The translations under genes were made by a program, and so were the position numbers. DNA of 64,000 bases from Aminobacter aminovorans (GTDB taxonomy: Bacteria; Pseudomonadota; Alphaproteobacteria; Rhizobiales; Rhizobiaceae), in the NCBI RefSeq assembly GCF_900445235.1, contig NZ_UFSM01000001.1, forward strand, positions 1,420,501-1,484,500. The letters run 5' to 3'. Shown here piece by piece: positions 9,064-17,801 of the stretch. The notes beneath the pieces are model-generated. The model was not told where the DNA came from and did not search any database. It was given only the letters and a program-made list of their open reading frames with translations. How positions within the stretch are numbered: position 1 is the stretch's first letter; every line of letters starts with the position of its first letter.

Positions 9064-9092
9064 CGGCGAGGCCCGTCCGTAGCGAGAATGAA

Positions 9093-10817
9093 ATGAAGAT
9101 TGCCGTCATCGCCGACCCGCATTTCCACGACATCAACTACCGGCAAGGTGTGGGCGTCGGCGAAGGTGCTGCGATCCGGACACTTGCCGATACGGCGGCG
9201 TCGACCCGCGTCTTCAACGAGAGCTATCACGCGACCCGTGCCCTGCTCGACGACATCGTACGAAGGAACATCTCGCTTGTCGTCGTCGCCGGCGACCTGA
9301 CCGACGACGGCCAGCAATCGACGATGGCAGCGGCGACCGCGCTTCTCGACGACTACTCCAGGCGCTTCGGCCTGCGCTTTGTCGCCACGCCGGGCAATCA
9401 CGATCTCTATGCCATCCATGGCCGGCACCAGAGCAAGCGTTTCCTCAATGCCGACGGTTCGCACACGCTGGTGACAAGCGATCCGGCGATGGCGCAGGGC
9501 GGATCCGTCGAGCGCATCGTCTCGGACGAGATGTATTGCGGCGGCTATGGTGCGGCCATTCCGGCGCTGGGCGCCTACGGCTTTTTCAGGCGCGACGGCG
9601 ACCTGCATTGGGAGTGCCCGTTCGGGACGGATGACAGGTTGGAGGCACGGACCTTCGAGATCGTTTCCGCCGACGGGCAGACCATCAGGCGGATGATCGA
9701 TGCCTCATTCCTGGTCGAGCCCGTCGAAGGCCTTTGGCTGCTGTCGATCGATGCCAATGTTTTCGAACCGAAGGATGGCGACCTCGATCCGGCGTTGGAG
9801 AAAAGCTACCACGACAGCACCGATGCCGGCTGGAATTCGATGCTGCGCAACAAGGGTTTCGTGCTCGACTGGATGAGGGACGTGGCGACCCGAGCCAGGG
9901 CGTCGGGCAAGCGGCTGATCGCCTTTTCGCACTACCCGATCATCGATCCGCTCAACGGCACCTCGGCCGACGAGGCCAGGCTGCTCAACGACACCAGCTT
10001 CCTGCGCCGCACGCCCAATCCCGAGGTTTCCAGGGTCGCGGCGGCGACCGGCATCAAGCTGCATTTCAGCGGCCACCTGCACATCAACGACACCGCCGTC
10101 TTCCGCGACGGCGACGATTTCCTCGTCAACATCGCCGTGCCGTCGATTGTCGGCTTTCCGCCTGCCTACAAGATTGTCGAGTTTGGCGGCGAGCGCTTGG
10201 ATGTCGAGACCATCACCATCGCCGATGTGCCGGATTATGACGCGGCGTTTGCGCATTACCGCATCGAGGCGGCAAGGGACGGCGTCTCGGCTGCCGTCAC
10301 CGAAGCGGACAGCCATGCCGACTTACTCAGCCGGCACCTCACTGAAATGGTGCGCCACCGCTACCTGCCCAAGGAGTGGCCGCAGGATCTGGCTCGTCTG
10401 GTGCCGAAGCTGACACTTGGCGACCTCGATGCCTTCGCGGCGATGTCGCAGCCGCTGTCTGTCGAGGATGCCGGCGCCATCGTCGGGCGCGCGCAACATG
10501 CGTCAGGGACGATGGCCGCGCTGCCGCTGTTCGAGGTGATCGTCGACTGGTACCGGCTGCGCAAGGGCAGGGAGATCGCGCTCGACTTCATCGATCCGGC
10601 GCGCATCGCTGCCTATCGCCTGACAGCGCAGCGATACGCCGCTGGCTCATGGCCGCGGGGCAGCCTGCAGGATCGTTTCGGCTCGTTCCTGCGCATGATG
10701 ATAGACTGGCTCGACAGCCAGCCGTCGCGCGACTTTTCCGTCGACCTCGCCACCGGCGAGGTCGAGCGCAACGATCACTTGGGCCGCACGGTCCGGCGCC
10801 AGACCGGAGCTGCGTGA
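9093..10817 (+). CDS. Calcineurin-like metallophosphoesterase
   Basis: A 574-residue phosphoesterase. All dimetal motifs are visible: IADPHFHD near the N-terminus (D-x-H), VAGDLTDDG, TPGNHDLY, FSHYP and SGHLHIND. ATG 9093 is chosen because the D-x-H strand must be N-terminal; the frame from 9006 overlaps the previous gene. The C-terminal third, after the catalytic domain, is not recognised. No signal peptide is seen, so it is probably cytoplasmic. It could open phosphodiesters such as glycerophosphodiesters before the phosphatases act. Its 3' end overlaps the convergent LacI-family gene by 43 bp. Confidence 0.87.
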   Translation: MKIAVIADPHFHDINYRQGVGVGEGAAIRTLADTAASTRVFNESYHATRALLDDIVRRNISLVVVAGDLTDDGQQSTMAAATALLDDYSRRFGLRFVATPGNHDLYAIHGRHQSKRFLNADGSHTLVTSDPAMAQGGSVERIVSDEMYCGGYGAAIPALGAYGFFRRDGDLHWECPFGTDDRLEARTFEIVSADGQTIRRMIDASFLVEPVEGLWLLSIDANVFEPKDGDLDPALEKSYHDSTDAGWNSMLRNKGFVLDWMRDVATRARASGKRLIAFSHYPIIDPLNGTSADEARLLNDTSFLRRTPNPEVSRVAAATGIKLHFSGHLHINDTAVFRDGDDFLVNIAVPSIVGFPPAYKIVEFGGERLDVETITIADVPDYDAAFAHYRIEAARDGVSAAVTEADSHADLLSRHLTEMVRHRYLPKEWPQDLARLVPKLTLGDLDAFAAMSQPLSVEDAGAIVGRAQHASGTMAALPLFEVIVDWYRLRKGREIALDFIDPARIAAYRLTAQRYAAGSWPRGSLQDRFGSFLRMMIDWLDSQPSRDFSVDLATGEVERNDHLGRTVRRQTGAA

Positions 10818-11848
10818 AAGCAGACGCGGCCGCCACTCACGGCGCCATGGCCGTTGATCACGTCCGGGCCGTTGTTAACGTCCGGGCCGTTGTTAACGTC
10901 CGGATTGTCGCTGTCGAGCAAGGTCGTGATGTGCTCGGCGATCTGGGCGATCGGCTGGCGGAAGGTCGTCAGCTGATAGGATGCCCAGCTCGCCTGTTCG
11001 ATGTCGTCGAAGCCGACGACACAGAGATCGGCCGGCACGTTCATGCCGAATTCGACGCGCGCCGCATCCATGAAGCCGCAGGCCAGCAGGTCGGTGACGC
11101 AGAAAGCGGCGTCGGGCCGTTCCGAGCCGCTGAGCAGCAGCCGTCCGGCCTCGAAGCCAGCACCATAGCCCGTCGGGCCGGCGCGTGTGATGGAGACGGC
11201 GAGGCCGGCCTCGCGCGCTGCCTCTTCGAAGCCGCGCTCGCGGGCCACCAAGCTGGGTGTGCCGGCCTGCGAGGAAACGACCGCGATGCGGCGGCAGCCG
11301 GCACGGTGCAGCATGTGGAAGGCTTCGCGGGCGGCGACCGTGTTGTCGACGGTGATGCTTTCGGGACCGTCGAGATGGTCGTCGCGGTTGATCAGGATGA
11401 CGTGCTGGCCGCTGTTGATGCAGGTGTTGATCAGCGACGCCGGCGGCGTGCCCGACAAGACCACTGTGGCATTGGCGCGGTAGTTGAGCGTCTGGCGCAG
11501 TGCGGCCTCGACGCTGTCGCTGTCGCCCGACGTGTTGATGACCATGGCGACGCGGTTGATCGCCTGCAGGCGCCGCGTGATCGCGTCGAGCAGGCGCGAA
11601 TGGTAGGGCGTGTTGATGTCGGCGCCGATCAGGCAGACGATGCCGCTGTCTTCGTGGATCAGGCTGCGGGCGAGATGGTTGACGTGGTAGCCGAGCTGTT
11701 CGGCTGCTTCGAGCACCTTCTTGCGGGTCGCCTCCGAAACGCTGGCGCCGTCGGTGAAGGTGCGCGACACCGCCGAGCGCGACACGCCAGCCAGTTCAGC
11801 GACCTGCTGTGCGCTGACGAATGACCTGCCCGGCTTCATTTCGGACAT
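10775..11848 (-). CDS. LacI-family transcriptional regulator
   Basis: A 357-residue repressor with an N-terminal HTH (VSAQQVAELAGVSRSAVSRTF, hinge-region LARSL) and a periplasmic-binding-like effector domain (IVCLIGADINTPYHSRLLDAI onward). ATG 11848 follows a GGAGC ribosome-binding site; the longer frame to 11947 would cross the operator. The palindrome at 11891-11910 implies autoregulation, and the matching one at 7519-7536 implies control of the phosphatase operon. The C-terminal tail contains three copies of a six-residue repeat (PDVNNG/PDVING). It is convergent with and overlaps the metallophosphoesterase gene. Confidence 0.92.
   Translation of the reverse strand: MSEMKPGRSFVSAQQVAELAGVSRSAVSRTFTDGASVSEATRKKVLEAAEQLGYHVNHLARSLIHEDSGIVCLIGADINTPYHSRLLDAITRRLQAINRVAMVINTSGDSDSVEAALRQTLNYRANATVVLSGTPPASLINTCINSGQHVILINRDDHLDGPESITVDNTVAAREAFHMLHRAGCRRIAVVSSQAGTPSLVARERGFEEAAREAGLAVSITRAGPTGYGAGFEAGRLLLSGSERPDAAFCVTDLLACGFMDAARVEFGMNVPADLCVVGFDDIEQASWASYQLTTFRQPIAQIAEHITTLLDSDNPDVNNGPDVNNGPDVINGHGAVSGGRVCFHAAPVWRRTVRPK
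10851..10904. repeat. 18-bp in-frame tandem repeat in the LacI-family gene
   Basis: Three head-to-tail copies of an 18-bp unit (CCGTTGTTAACGTCCGGG; the first and last have small changes) encode a six-residue repeat near the C-terminus of the regulator. The multiple-of-three unit keeps the frame open. Confidence 0.9.
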
Positions 11849-11890
11849 TGCACAGCTCCAGTTTGGCCACGCGGTGAACCGCTTCGCAAG

Positions 11891-11910
11891 CGTTGCACAA
11901 ATGTGCAACG
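11891..11910. promoter_or_regulatory. Palindromic operator of the LacI-family gene
   Basis: A 20-bp palindrome, CGTTGCACAAATGTGCAACG, perfect except for the two central bases, lies 43 bp upstream of the regulator start. It has the same TTGCACA-NN-TGTGCAA core as the site at 7519-7536. Confidence 0.78.
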
Positions 11911-11942
11911 TACTGTCCCTGATACAATCGGATTGTCGCGCC

Positions 11943-11969
11943 TGCAATCCTGCAGCTGCAATCTTGCAG
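11943..11969. repeat. Tandem 13-bp imperfect repeat
   Basis: TGCAATCCTGCAG and TGCAATCTTGCAG occur with a 14-bp period between the Nudix stop and the LacI operator. Read on the minus strand each forms a small hairpin (CTGCAA-GA-TTGCAG). The role is unknown; possibly a further protein-binding site or the 3' hairpin of the Nudix message. Confidence 0.55.
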
Positions 11970-11983
11970 TGTCCGGCCGTGGC

Positions 11984-12475
11984 CTAGGATGCGGCGTCAG
12001 CCATGGCCTCGACAGCCGGCATGAGGTCGGCAGAAGACAGGCTGCGCATCAGGGTGGCAAGCTCGGGTTCGTCGATCAGCACGGCGGCATCGGCGGGCGA
12101 GAGCCAGGCACGCTGGCGGGCGCCGGCTTCCTGCCAGGCATCGAGTTCCTCGCTGACCTCGACGAGATAGGCAGTGACCACGACATGGACGAAGCTTGTC
12201 GACAGCCGCTTCCAGTAGCAATAGCTGCCGGCCGGCTTTTTCAGCGCCTTGCCGCGCACGCCGGCCTCTTCACGGGCCTCGATCAGTGCTGCCTGCCGGC
12301 CGCTCTTTCCCTTCATCGGCCAGCCCTTGGGAACGATGAAACGACGGGTGCCGCGCGAGGTGACAAGCATGACCTCGAGTTCGCCCCGCTCATTCAGACG
12401 GAACGGAATGGCGGCAACCTGGGCGATGATCTCGCCGTTGCTCGCCTTGCGGATGGTCTTCTTGTCCTTTGGCAT
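11984..12475 (-). CDS. Nudix hydrolase
   Basis: A 163-residue protein with a Nudix fold of the diphosphoinositol-polyphosphate-hydrolase-like type. The FIVPKGWPMKGK lead-in and the AALIEAREEAGV helix match, and the catalytic Glu pair of the EExG segment is present. The canonical Arg of REUxEE is Ile here, so the box is degenerate. These enzymes cleave nucleoside or inositol diphosphate linkages. It is transcribed towards the LacI-family gene with a 135-bp gap. Its place beside inositol-phosphatase-like genes is suggestive but not proof of shared substrate. Confidence 0.8.
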   Translation of the reverse strand: MPKDKKTIRKASNGEIIAQVAAIPFRLNERGELEVMLVTSRGTRRFIVPKGWPMKGKSGRQAALIEAREEAGVRGKALKKPAGSYCYWKRLSTSFVHVVVTAYLVEVSEELDAWQEAGARQRAWLSPADAAVLIDEPELATLMRSLSSADLMPAVEAMADAAS

Positions 12476-12672
12476 TTTCGCCCGGTCGTTTCCTCTGCCT
12501 GCGCCGAAGCGCTGTCGAATTCGATTGTATCACCTCGACCCGCTTGGGTTCATGACGGCTAAGATAGTGCAATGAACACGATTGCAAAATGCGTAAAAAG
12601 CACTCACTCTGCAAGAGACTAAAACGACATCAGATCGTTAGACGGCGAATAATTGTGTGGAGGAATCGAAGT

Positions 12673-13710
12673 ATGAAAACTGCCCTTTTGCGTTCGGCCG
12701 CGCTGGCCGCATTGACGATGGCCGGGATGACGGCCGGCGGCGCGTCAGCCCAGGCAGAAAGCCTGACGCTCTATTGCAGCGCCGACGAGGCGTGGTGCCA
12801 GCAGATCAAGACCGGATTCGAGGAAAAGACCGGCATCACCGTCGACATGACCCGCAAGAGTTCGGGCGAGACCTATGCCCAGGTGCGCGCCGAAGCGAGC
12901 AACCCCAAGGGCGACGTCTGGTGGGGCGGCACCGGCGATCCGCATCTGCAGGCAGCCGAGGAGAACCTGACCGAGGAATATGTCTCGCCGATGCGCGGCG
13001 AGCTGCACGACTGGGCGATCAAGCAGGCCGAGGCCGCCGGCAACAAGACCATCGGCGTCTATTCGGGCGCGCTCGGCTTCGGCTACAACAAGGACCTGCT
13101 GGCCAAGAACGGCCTGCCCGAGCCGAAATGCTGGGCCGATCTGGCCAAGCCCGAATATAAGGGCCAGATCCAGATCGCCAACCCGAACTCGTCAGGTACC
13201 GCCTACACGACGCTGGCAACGATGGTGCAGCTGATGGGCGAGGACAAGGGCTTCGAATACATGAAGGCCCTGCACAAGAACATCAACCAGTACACCAAGT
13301 CGGGCTCGGCGCCGATCAAGGCTGCGGGCCTCGGTGAAACCACCATCGGCATCGTGTTCATGCACGACGCGGTGGCGCAGACGGCGGCGGGCTTCCCGAT
13401 CGTCACTGTCGCGCCGTGCGAAGGCACCGGTTACGAGATCGGCTCGATGTCGCTGATCAAGGGCGCCCGCAATGCCGAGGCGGCCAAGAAGTTCTACGAC
13501 TGGGCGCTGTCGGCGGAGATGCAGGGCAAGGCCAAGGACGTCAAGTCGTTCCAGCTGCCGTCGAACAAGGCGGCGACCGTGTCCGAGCTGACGCCCGACC
13601 TGTCGACGATCAAGCTGATCGACTACGACTTCAAGAAGTACGGCTCTAGCGAGGAGCGCAAGCGGCTGCTTGGCAAATGGGACACGGAGGTCTCCTCGCT
13701 GCCGCAATAA
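12673..13710 (+). CDS. Substrate-binding protein, AfuA-like
   Basis: A 345-residue extracellular solute-binding protein with a Sec signal peptide (hydrophobic AALAALTMAGMTAGG, cleavage after SAQA). The mature start LTLYCSADEAWCQQIKTGFEEKTGI is characteristic of the ferric/AfuA class. ATG 12673 has a GGAGGAATC site. The gene is followed at 3 bp by a long two-domain permease and then an ATPase, a complete importer. AfuABC of Actinobacillus was reassigned from iron to hexose phosphates, and the long permease here resembles that lineage, so a phosphorylated sugar is a reasonable guess; iron remains possible. Confidence 0.87.
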   Translation: MKTALLRSAALAALTMAGMTAGGASAQAESLTLYCSADEAWCQQIKTGFEEKTGITVDMTRKSSGETYAQVRAEASNPKGDVWWGGTGDPHLQAAEENLTEEYVSPMRGELHDWAIKQAEAAGNKTIGVYSGALGFGYNKDLLAKNGLPEPKCWADLAKPEYKGQIQIANPNSSGTAYTTLATMVQLMGEDKGFEYMKALHKNINQYTKSGSAPIKAAGLGETTIGIVFMHDAVAQTAAGFPIVTVAPCEGTGYEIGSMSLIKGARNAEAAKKFYDWALSAEMQGKAKDVKSFQLPSNKAATVSELTPDLSTIKLIDYDFKKYGSSEERKRLLGKWDTEVSSLPQ

Positions 13711-13713
13711 TCC

Positions 13714-15969
13714 ATGCGCTCCCGCGACTTAAGCGGCCGCCTGCATCCGACCGTCGTCCTGTGGATGGTGGTCGGATTGCTCGGCTTTGCCGTGCTGCCC
13801 TGGTATGGCGTCGAAGACGGCTTCTTCGGCTTGTCCTGGCTGTTTGAGGGTTATCCGCTCGACAGCGAGTTCGCACCAGCCCTGGTGCTCAATCTCAAGG
13901 GCGAAAAGCTTTGGCTCGCGCCGCTCGGCATGTTGTTGGCCGCGCCGTTGCTGCTGTGGGAGCGGAGAAAGTCCGACCCGCTGTTTGGCAAGCTGCTCGT
14001 TGCGATCGGTGCGGCGGGCTTTGCCTGGCTGCTGTTCCAGGGCTTCGCCATCGGCCTGCGCGGCTGGCAGTTCGGCTGGCTGCAAGGCCTGTTTGGCGAG
14101 CTCGGCGACCGCCAGTTCGGCATGGGCTATGGCGCGCTTCTGGTCGGCCTCGCCTTCCTGTTCCTGTTTTCCCAAGGTCTTGCCGCACGCGGGGCTGTCG
14201 GCGGCGACGTCTTCGTTGTCTCGACCATCGCGTTCGTGGTGGCGTCGGTCGGCCTGTTCATCTTCATGCCGATCCTGCAGATGCTGGCCAATGCGCTGAT
14301 CACCGAAGATGGCAGCTATTCGCTGACGACCTTCCTCGGCAAGCTGTTCAGCGCCAGGCTGTGGAGCCTCGATTGCCTTGCCGGCGGCAGCCGCTGCGGC
14401 GTCGCCTGGAACTCGCTGTTTCTTGCCGTGCTCGTCGGCATTTTGACGACGGTCCTTGGGCTGGTCTTCGCGCTGATGGTCACCCGCACCGGCTTCCGTT
14501 ATGGCACCCTGCTCAGGGCGCTGACGGTGCTGCCGATCATCACGCCGCCCTTCGTCATCGGCCTCGCCATCATCTTGCTGTTTGGCCTGTCGGGCGCGGT
14601 GACGCAGACATTTTCGGAGCTGTTCGGCATCCAGCCGACGCGCTGGATCTACGGCCTGCCCGGCCTGCTGATCGCCCAGTTGCTCGCCTTCACCCCGATC
14701 GCCTTCCTAGTGCTGATCGGCGTCGTCGAGGGTGTCAGCCCGTCGATGGAAGAGGCGGCGCAGACCTTGCGCGCCAACCGCTGGCAGACCTTCTGGACGG
14801 TGTCACTGCCCTTGATGCGGCCCGGTCTCGCCAACGCCTTCCTGCTCGGCTTCATCGAAAGCATGGCCGACTTCGGCAACCCGCTGGTGCTGGGCGGCAA
14901 TTTCGACGTGCTGTCGACGGAGATCTTCTTCGCCATCGTCGGCGCCCAGAACGACGAGGCGCAGGCGGCGATCCTGGCACTGGTGCTGCTCGCCTTCACG
15001 CTCCTTGCCTTCTACGCCCAGCGTTTCTGGCTCGGCAAGAAGTCCTATACGACAATGTCGGGCAAGGGCGATGCCGGCGTGCATCCGCAATTGCCGACGG
15101 CGCTCAAGCGCGCCGTCTACGGCGTGGCCGGCTTCTGGGTCGCCTTCACCATCTTCGTCTACGCGACCATCTTCTACGGCAGTTTCGTCAAGCTGTGGGG
15201 CGTCGATCACAGCCTGACTTTCGCCCATTATGTGAAGGCCTTTGCCATCGGCTGGAACGATTTCGGTATCCACTGGAAGGGCTCGGCCTGGAGTTCGTTC
15301 TGGACGACCTTGCAGATCGCGTTGATCTCGTCGCCGCTGACGGCGGCCATCGGCCTGCTCACCGCCTATCTGCTGGTGCGGCAGAACTTTGCCGGCAAGA
15401 ATGCCTTCGAGTTCGGCACCATGCTGTCTTTTGCCATCCCCGGCACGGTGATCGGCGTGAGTTACGTGATTGCCTTCAACGTGCCGCCGATCGAGCTGAC
15501 CGGCACCGGCATCATCCTCGTCTTGTCCTTCATCTTCCGCAACATGCCGGTGGGCGTGCGGGCAGGCGTGGCGTCGATGTCGCAGATCGACAAGAGCCTG
15601 GACGAGTCGTCACTGACGCTCGGCGCCAATTCCTGGCAGACCTTCCGCCGGGTGGTGCTGCCGTTGCTCAGGCCGGCGATCGTTGCCGCGCTGGTCTATT
15701 CCTTCGTCCGCGCCATGACGGCGATCAGCGCCATCATCTTTTTGGTCAGCGCCCGCTACGACATGTCGACCAGTTACATCGTCGGCCGCGTCGAAAACAA
15801 CGAATACGGCATCGCCATCGCCTATTCGGCGGTGCTGATCGGCGTCATGCTGGCGGTTGTCGGACTGATGCAGCTTGTGGTCGGCCGGCGCAACATCGGC
15901 CGGCGCGGGCATGAACTGTCGCAGTCGCGCACCAATGTGAGCCAGCCGGCATTTTCGGGAGGTAGCTGA
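13714..15969 (+). CDS. ABC transporter permease, long AfuB-like
   Basis: A 751-residue inner-membrane permease. An N-terminal block of about 200 residues adds several hydrophobic segments ahead of the two canonical BPD_transp_1 domains. EAA loops are visible as EEAAQTLRANRWQTF and DESSLTLGANSWQTF, each followed by the conserved LPL(M/L)RP. It is roughly 130 residues longer than the permease at 250-2112. The start lies 3 bp after the binding-protein stop, and its stop overlaps the ATPase ATG, so the three genes form a tight operon. Confidence 0.9.
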   Translation: MRSRDLSGRLHPTVVLWMVVGLLGFAVLPWYGVEDGFFGLSWLFEGYPLDSEFAPALVLNLKGEKLWLAPLGMLLAAPLLLWERRKSDPLFGKLLVAIGAAGFAWLLFQGFAIGLRGWQFGWLQGLFGELGDRQFGMGYGALLVGLAFLFLFSQGLAARGAVGGDVFVVSTIAFVVASVGLFIFMPILQMLANALITEDGSYSLTTFLGKLFSARLWSLDCLAGGSRCGVAWNSLFLAVLVGILTTVLGLVFALMVTRTGFRYGTLLRALTVLPIITPPFVIGLAIILLFGLSGAVTQTFSELFGIQPTRWIYGLPGLLIAQLLAFTPIAFLVLIGVVEGVSPSMEEAAQTLRANRWQTFWTVSLPLMRPGLANAFLLGFIESMADFGNPLVLGGNFDVLSTEIFFAIVGAQNDEAQAAILALVLLAFTLLAFYAQRFWLGKKSYTTMSGKGDAGVHPQLPTALKRAVYGVAGFWVAFTIFVYATIFYGSFVKLWGVDHSLTFAHYVKAFAIGWNDFGIHWKGSAWSSFWTTLQIALISSPLTAAIGLLTAYLLVRQNFAGKNAFEFGTMLSFAIPGTVIGVSYVIAFNVPPIELTGTGIILVLSFIFRNMPVGVRAGVASMSQIDKSLDESSLTLGANSWQTFRRVVLPLLRPAIVAALVYSFVRAMTAISAIIFLVSARYDMSTSYIVGRVENNEYGIAIAYSAVLIGVMLAVVGLMQLVVGRRNIGRRGHELSQSRTNVSQPAFSGGS

Positions 15970-17039
15970 TGATCAAGAGCAACGCCGCTTCGGTGGAGTT
16001 CCGCGCGGTCACCAAGGTCTACGGAAAGAGCCCGGTGCCGGCGGTCAACAACGTGTCGCTATCAGTCGAGGCGGGCAAGCTGGTGACGCTGCTCGGACCC
16101 TCCGGCTGCGGCAAGACGACGACGCTGCGCATGATCGCTGGGCTGGAGATGGCGACGCGTGGGCGGATCCTGATCGGCGGGGCCGATGTCACGCATCTGC
16201 CGGCGACCGACCGCGACGTGTCGATGGTGTTCCAGTCCTATGCGCTGTTTCCGCACATGACGGTCAATGAGAACGTCCAATACGGGCTCAAGTTCTCCGG
16301 TTTCGCCAAGAAGGAGATCGGCGACCGGGCGCGTGCCGGGCTCGAACTTGTCGGACTTGGCGGCTACGGTAGCCGCCTGCCGAGCGAATTGTCGGGTGGC
16401 CAGCAGCAGCGCGTTGCCGTGGCGCGCGCGCTGGTGCTCGAGCCGCAAGTGCTGCTGTTCGACGAGCCGCTGTCCAATCTCGACGCCAAGCTCAGGCGCC
16501 GCGTGCGCGAGGAAATCCGCGACATCCAGACCAAGCTCGGGCTGACGGTGGTCTATGTCACCCACGACCAGGAAGAGGCGCTGGCCGTCTCCGACCGCAT
16601 AATCGTCATGAACAACGCGGTCATTGCCCAGGATGGCACGCCGCGCGAACTCTACGATGCGCCGGCCGACGCCTTCGTCGCCGACTTCATCGGCGAGGCC
16701 AACATCTTCGACTGCGAGATCGCCTCGGTCGAGGGCGGACTGGCCAATGTGCTTCTGGGCGGGCTCGAAACGAAGCTCGATGCGCGCGGCATGACGCCGG
16801 GGCCGGCCAAGCTCGCGGTAAGGCCTAGCCGCATCGAGATCAAGCCGGCCGGCAGCCCACGCACCATACCGGGCCGGCTCGACAAGGTGACCTATGTCGG
16901 CTCCGACCTGGAATTCATGGTCGGCACCGAGTTTGGCGAGGTCTTTGCAGTGTCGTCCGACGTCGATGCACCCTTCGTGCCGGGGCAGGATGTCGGGCTG
17001 GGATTTGCCGCGCGCGGTCCGGTGCTGATCAGGGCTTAG
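15969..17039 (+). CDS. ABC transporter ATP-binding protein, AfuC-like
   Basis: A 356-residue ATPase with Walker A GPSGCGKT near residue 43, the [12 protein letters not shown]-loop, LSGGQQQRVAVARAL signature, Walker [12 protein letters not shown] and the THDQEEA switch. A C-terminal TOBE-like domain follows. The start overlaps the permease stop by one base. It completes the importer of 12673-17039. No regulator gene belongs to this unit; the LacI gene upstream is on the other strand. Confidence 0.92.
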   Translation: MIKSNAASVEFRAVTKVYGKSPVPAVNNVSLSVEAGKLVTLLGPSGCGKTTTLRMIAGLEMATRGRILIGGADVTHLPATDRDVSMVFQSYALFPHMTVNENVQYGLKFSGFAKKEIGDRARAGLELVGLGGYGSRLPSELSGGQQQRVAVARALVLEPQVLLFDEPLSNLDAKLRRRVREEIRDIQTKLGLTVVYVTHDQEEALAVSDRIIVMNNAVIAQDGTPRELYDAPADAFVADFIGEANIFDCEIASVEGGLANVLLGGLETKLDARGMTPGPAKLAVRPSRIEIKPAGSPRTIPGRLDKVTYVGSDLEFMVGTEFGEVFAVSSDVDAPFVPGQDVGLGFAARGPVLIRA

Positions 17040-17344
17040 TTCTCGCTCCCGCCCGGGCTACCGCTACCTCCTCTGCGCTCGCGGTCCTGGAGTTTGCCGA
17101 AGCACGCAGGTGCCAGATGCGGAGGTACGTACCGTGTTCTGGACCGTTGTGGTTTCGGCCACGTCGCGGCATGGATTGCCGACACTCTCCGCTCATTTCA
17201 CTCGCTCACGAGGCCGGGAATCCATGCCGTGACAGTTGTGACATGATGGGGGGAGGTTCAGTTCTTTCTCGTGGGCCGCGGTCGATCTGTGGAACACCAG
17301 AGAAAGCCTGAACGCCGCGACGGAAACACCTCTGCGCTTCCGCG
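17040..17344. other. Intergenic region with a long inverted repeat
   Basis: About 300 bp between the ATPase and the convergent yqaA-like gene contain no gene that can be supported. An 11-bp perfect inverted repeat, CGGCATGGATT (17167-17177) and AATCCATGCCG (17219-17229), encloses a 41-bp loop. It may be an interspersed repeat remnant or part of a bidirectional terminator. Confidence 0.5.
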
Positions 17345-17785
17345 CTAGGAGACAAACCCCTGCGCGGCCGCCGCGACAGCGATGTAGCGGATGAGCTTGG
17401 CGATGCTGACCAACCCCACAAAACTCCACAGCGGTTCCTTCAGCGTGCCGGCGATCAGCGTCAGCGGGTCGCCGATAACAGGCACCCAGGAGAGCAGCAG
17501 CGACCAGCGGCCATAGCGCCGGTACCAGTTTTCGGCGCGCTGCAGTGCTGGAGGGCCGACCGGAAACCAGCGGCGGTGCTTGAAGCGTTCGACCTGGCCG
17601 CCGATCAGCCAGTTCACGAGGGAGCCAAGCACGTTGCCAAAAGTAGCTACGGCAACGAGCAGGGCAAGCGAATAGCCGCCATTGATGGTCAGCCCCGCAA
17701 GCAGGGCTTCGGACTGCGCCGGCAAAAGCGTCGCGGCGGCGAAGGCCGCGACGAAGAGACCGCCATAGGCGGCGAGGCTGGTCAC
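17345..17785 (-). CDS. YqaA/DedA-like membrane protein
   Basis: A 146-residue inner-membrane protein of the VTT (SNARE-associated) superfamily with four hydrophobic segments and the family landmarks PAQSEALLAGL, GNVLGSLVNWLIG and SWVPVIGDPLTLIAG. GTG 17785 is preferred since the upstream frame codes for cueR's C-terminus. It starts 16 bp after the cueR stop and is probably transcribed with it. YqaA-type proteins have no settled function; membrane stress or undecaprenyl/lipid scrambling roles are known for relatives. Placement in the copper block may be incidental. Confidence 0.75.
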   Translation of the reverse strand: MTSLAAYGGLFVAAFAAATLLPAQSEALLAGLTINGGYSLALLVAVATFGNVLGSLVNWLIGGQVERFKHRRWFPVGPPALQRAENWYRRYGRWSLLLSWVPVIGDPLTLIAGTLKEPLWSFVGLVSIAKLIRYIAVAAAAQGFVS

Positions 17786-17801
17786 CGGAATTTCACGCCG
17801 G

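Noticed and set aside
7548-12530. Motif TTGTATCA at three sites near 7548, 11935 (minus) and 12522
   Set aside because: About two occurrences of any 8-mer are expected on both strands of a window this size, and positions relative to starts differ.
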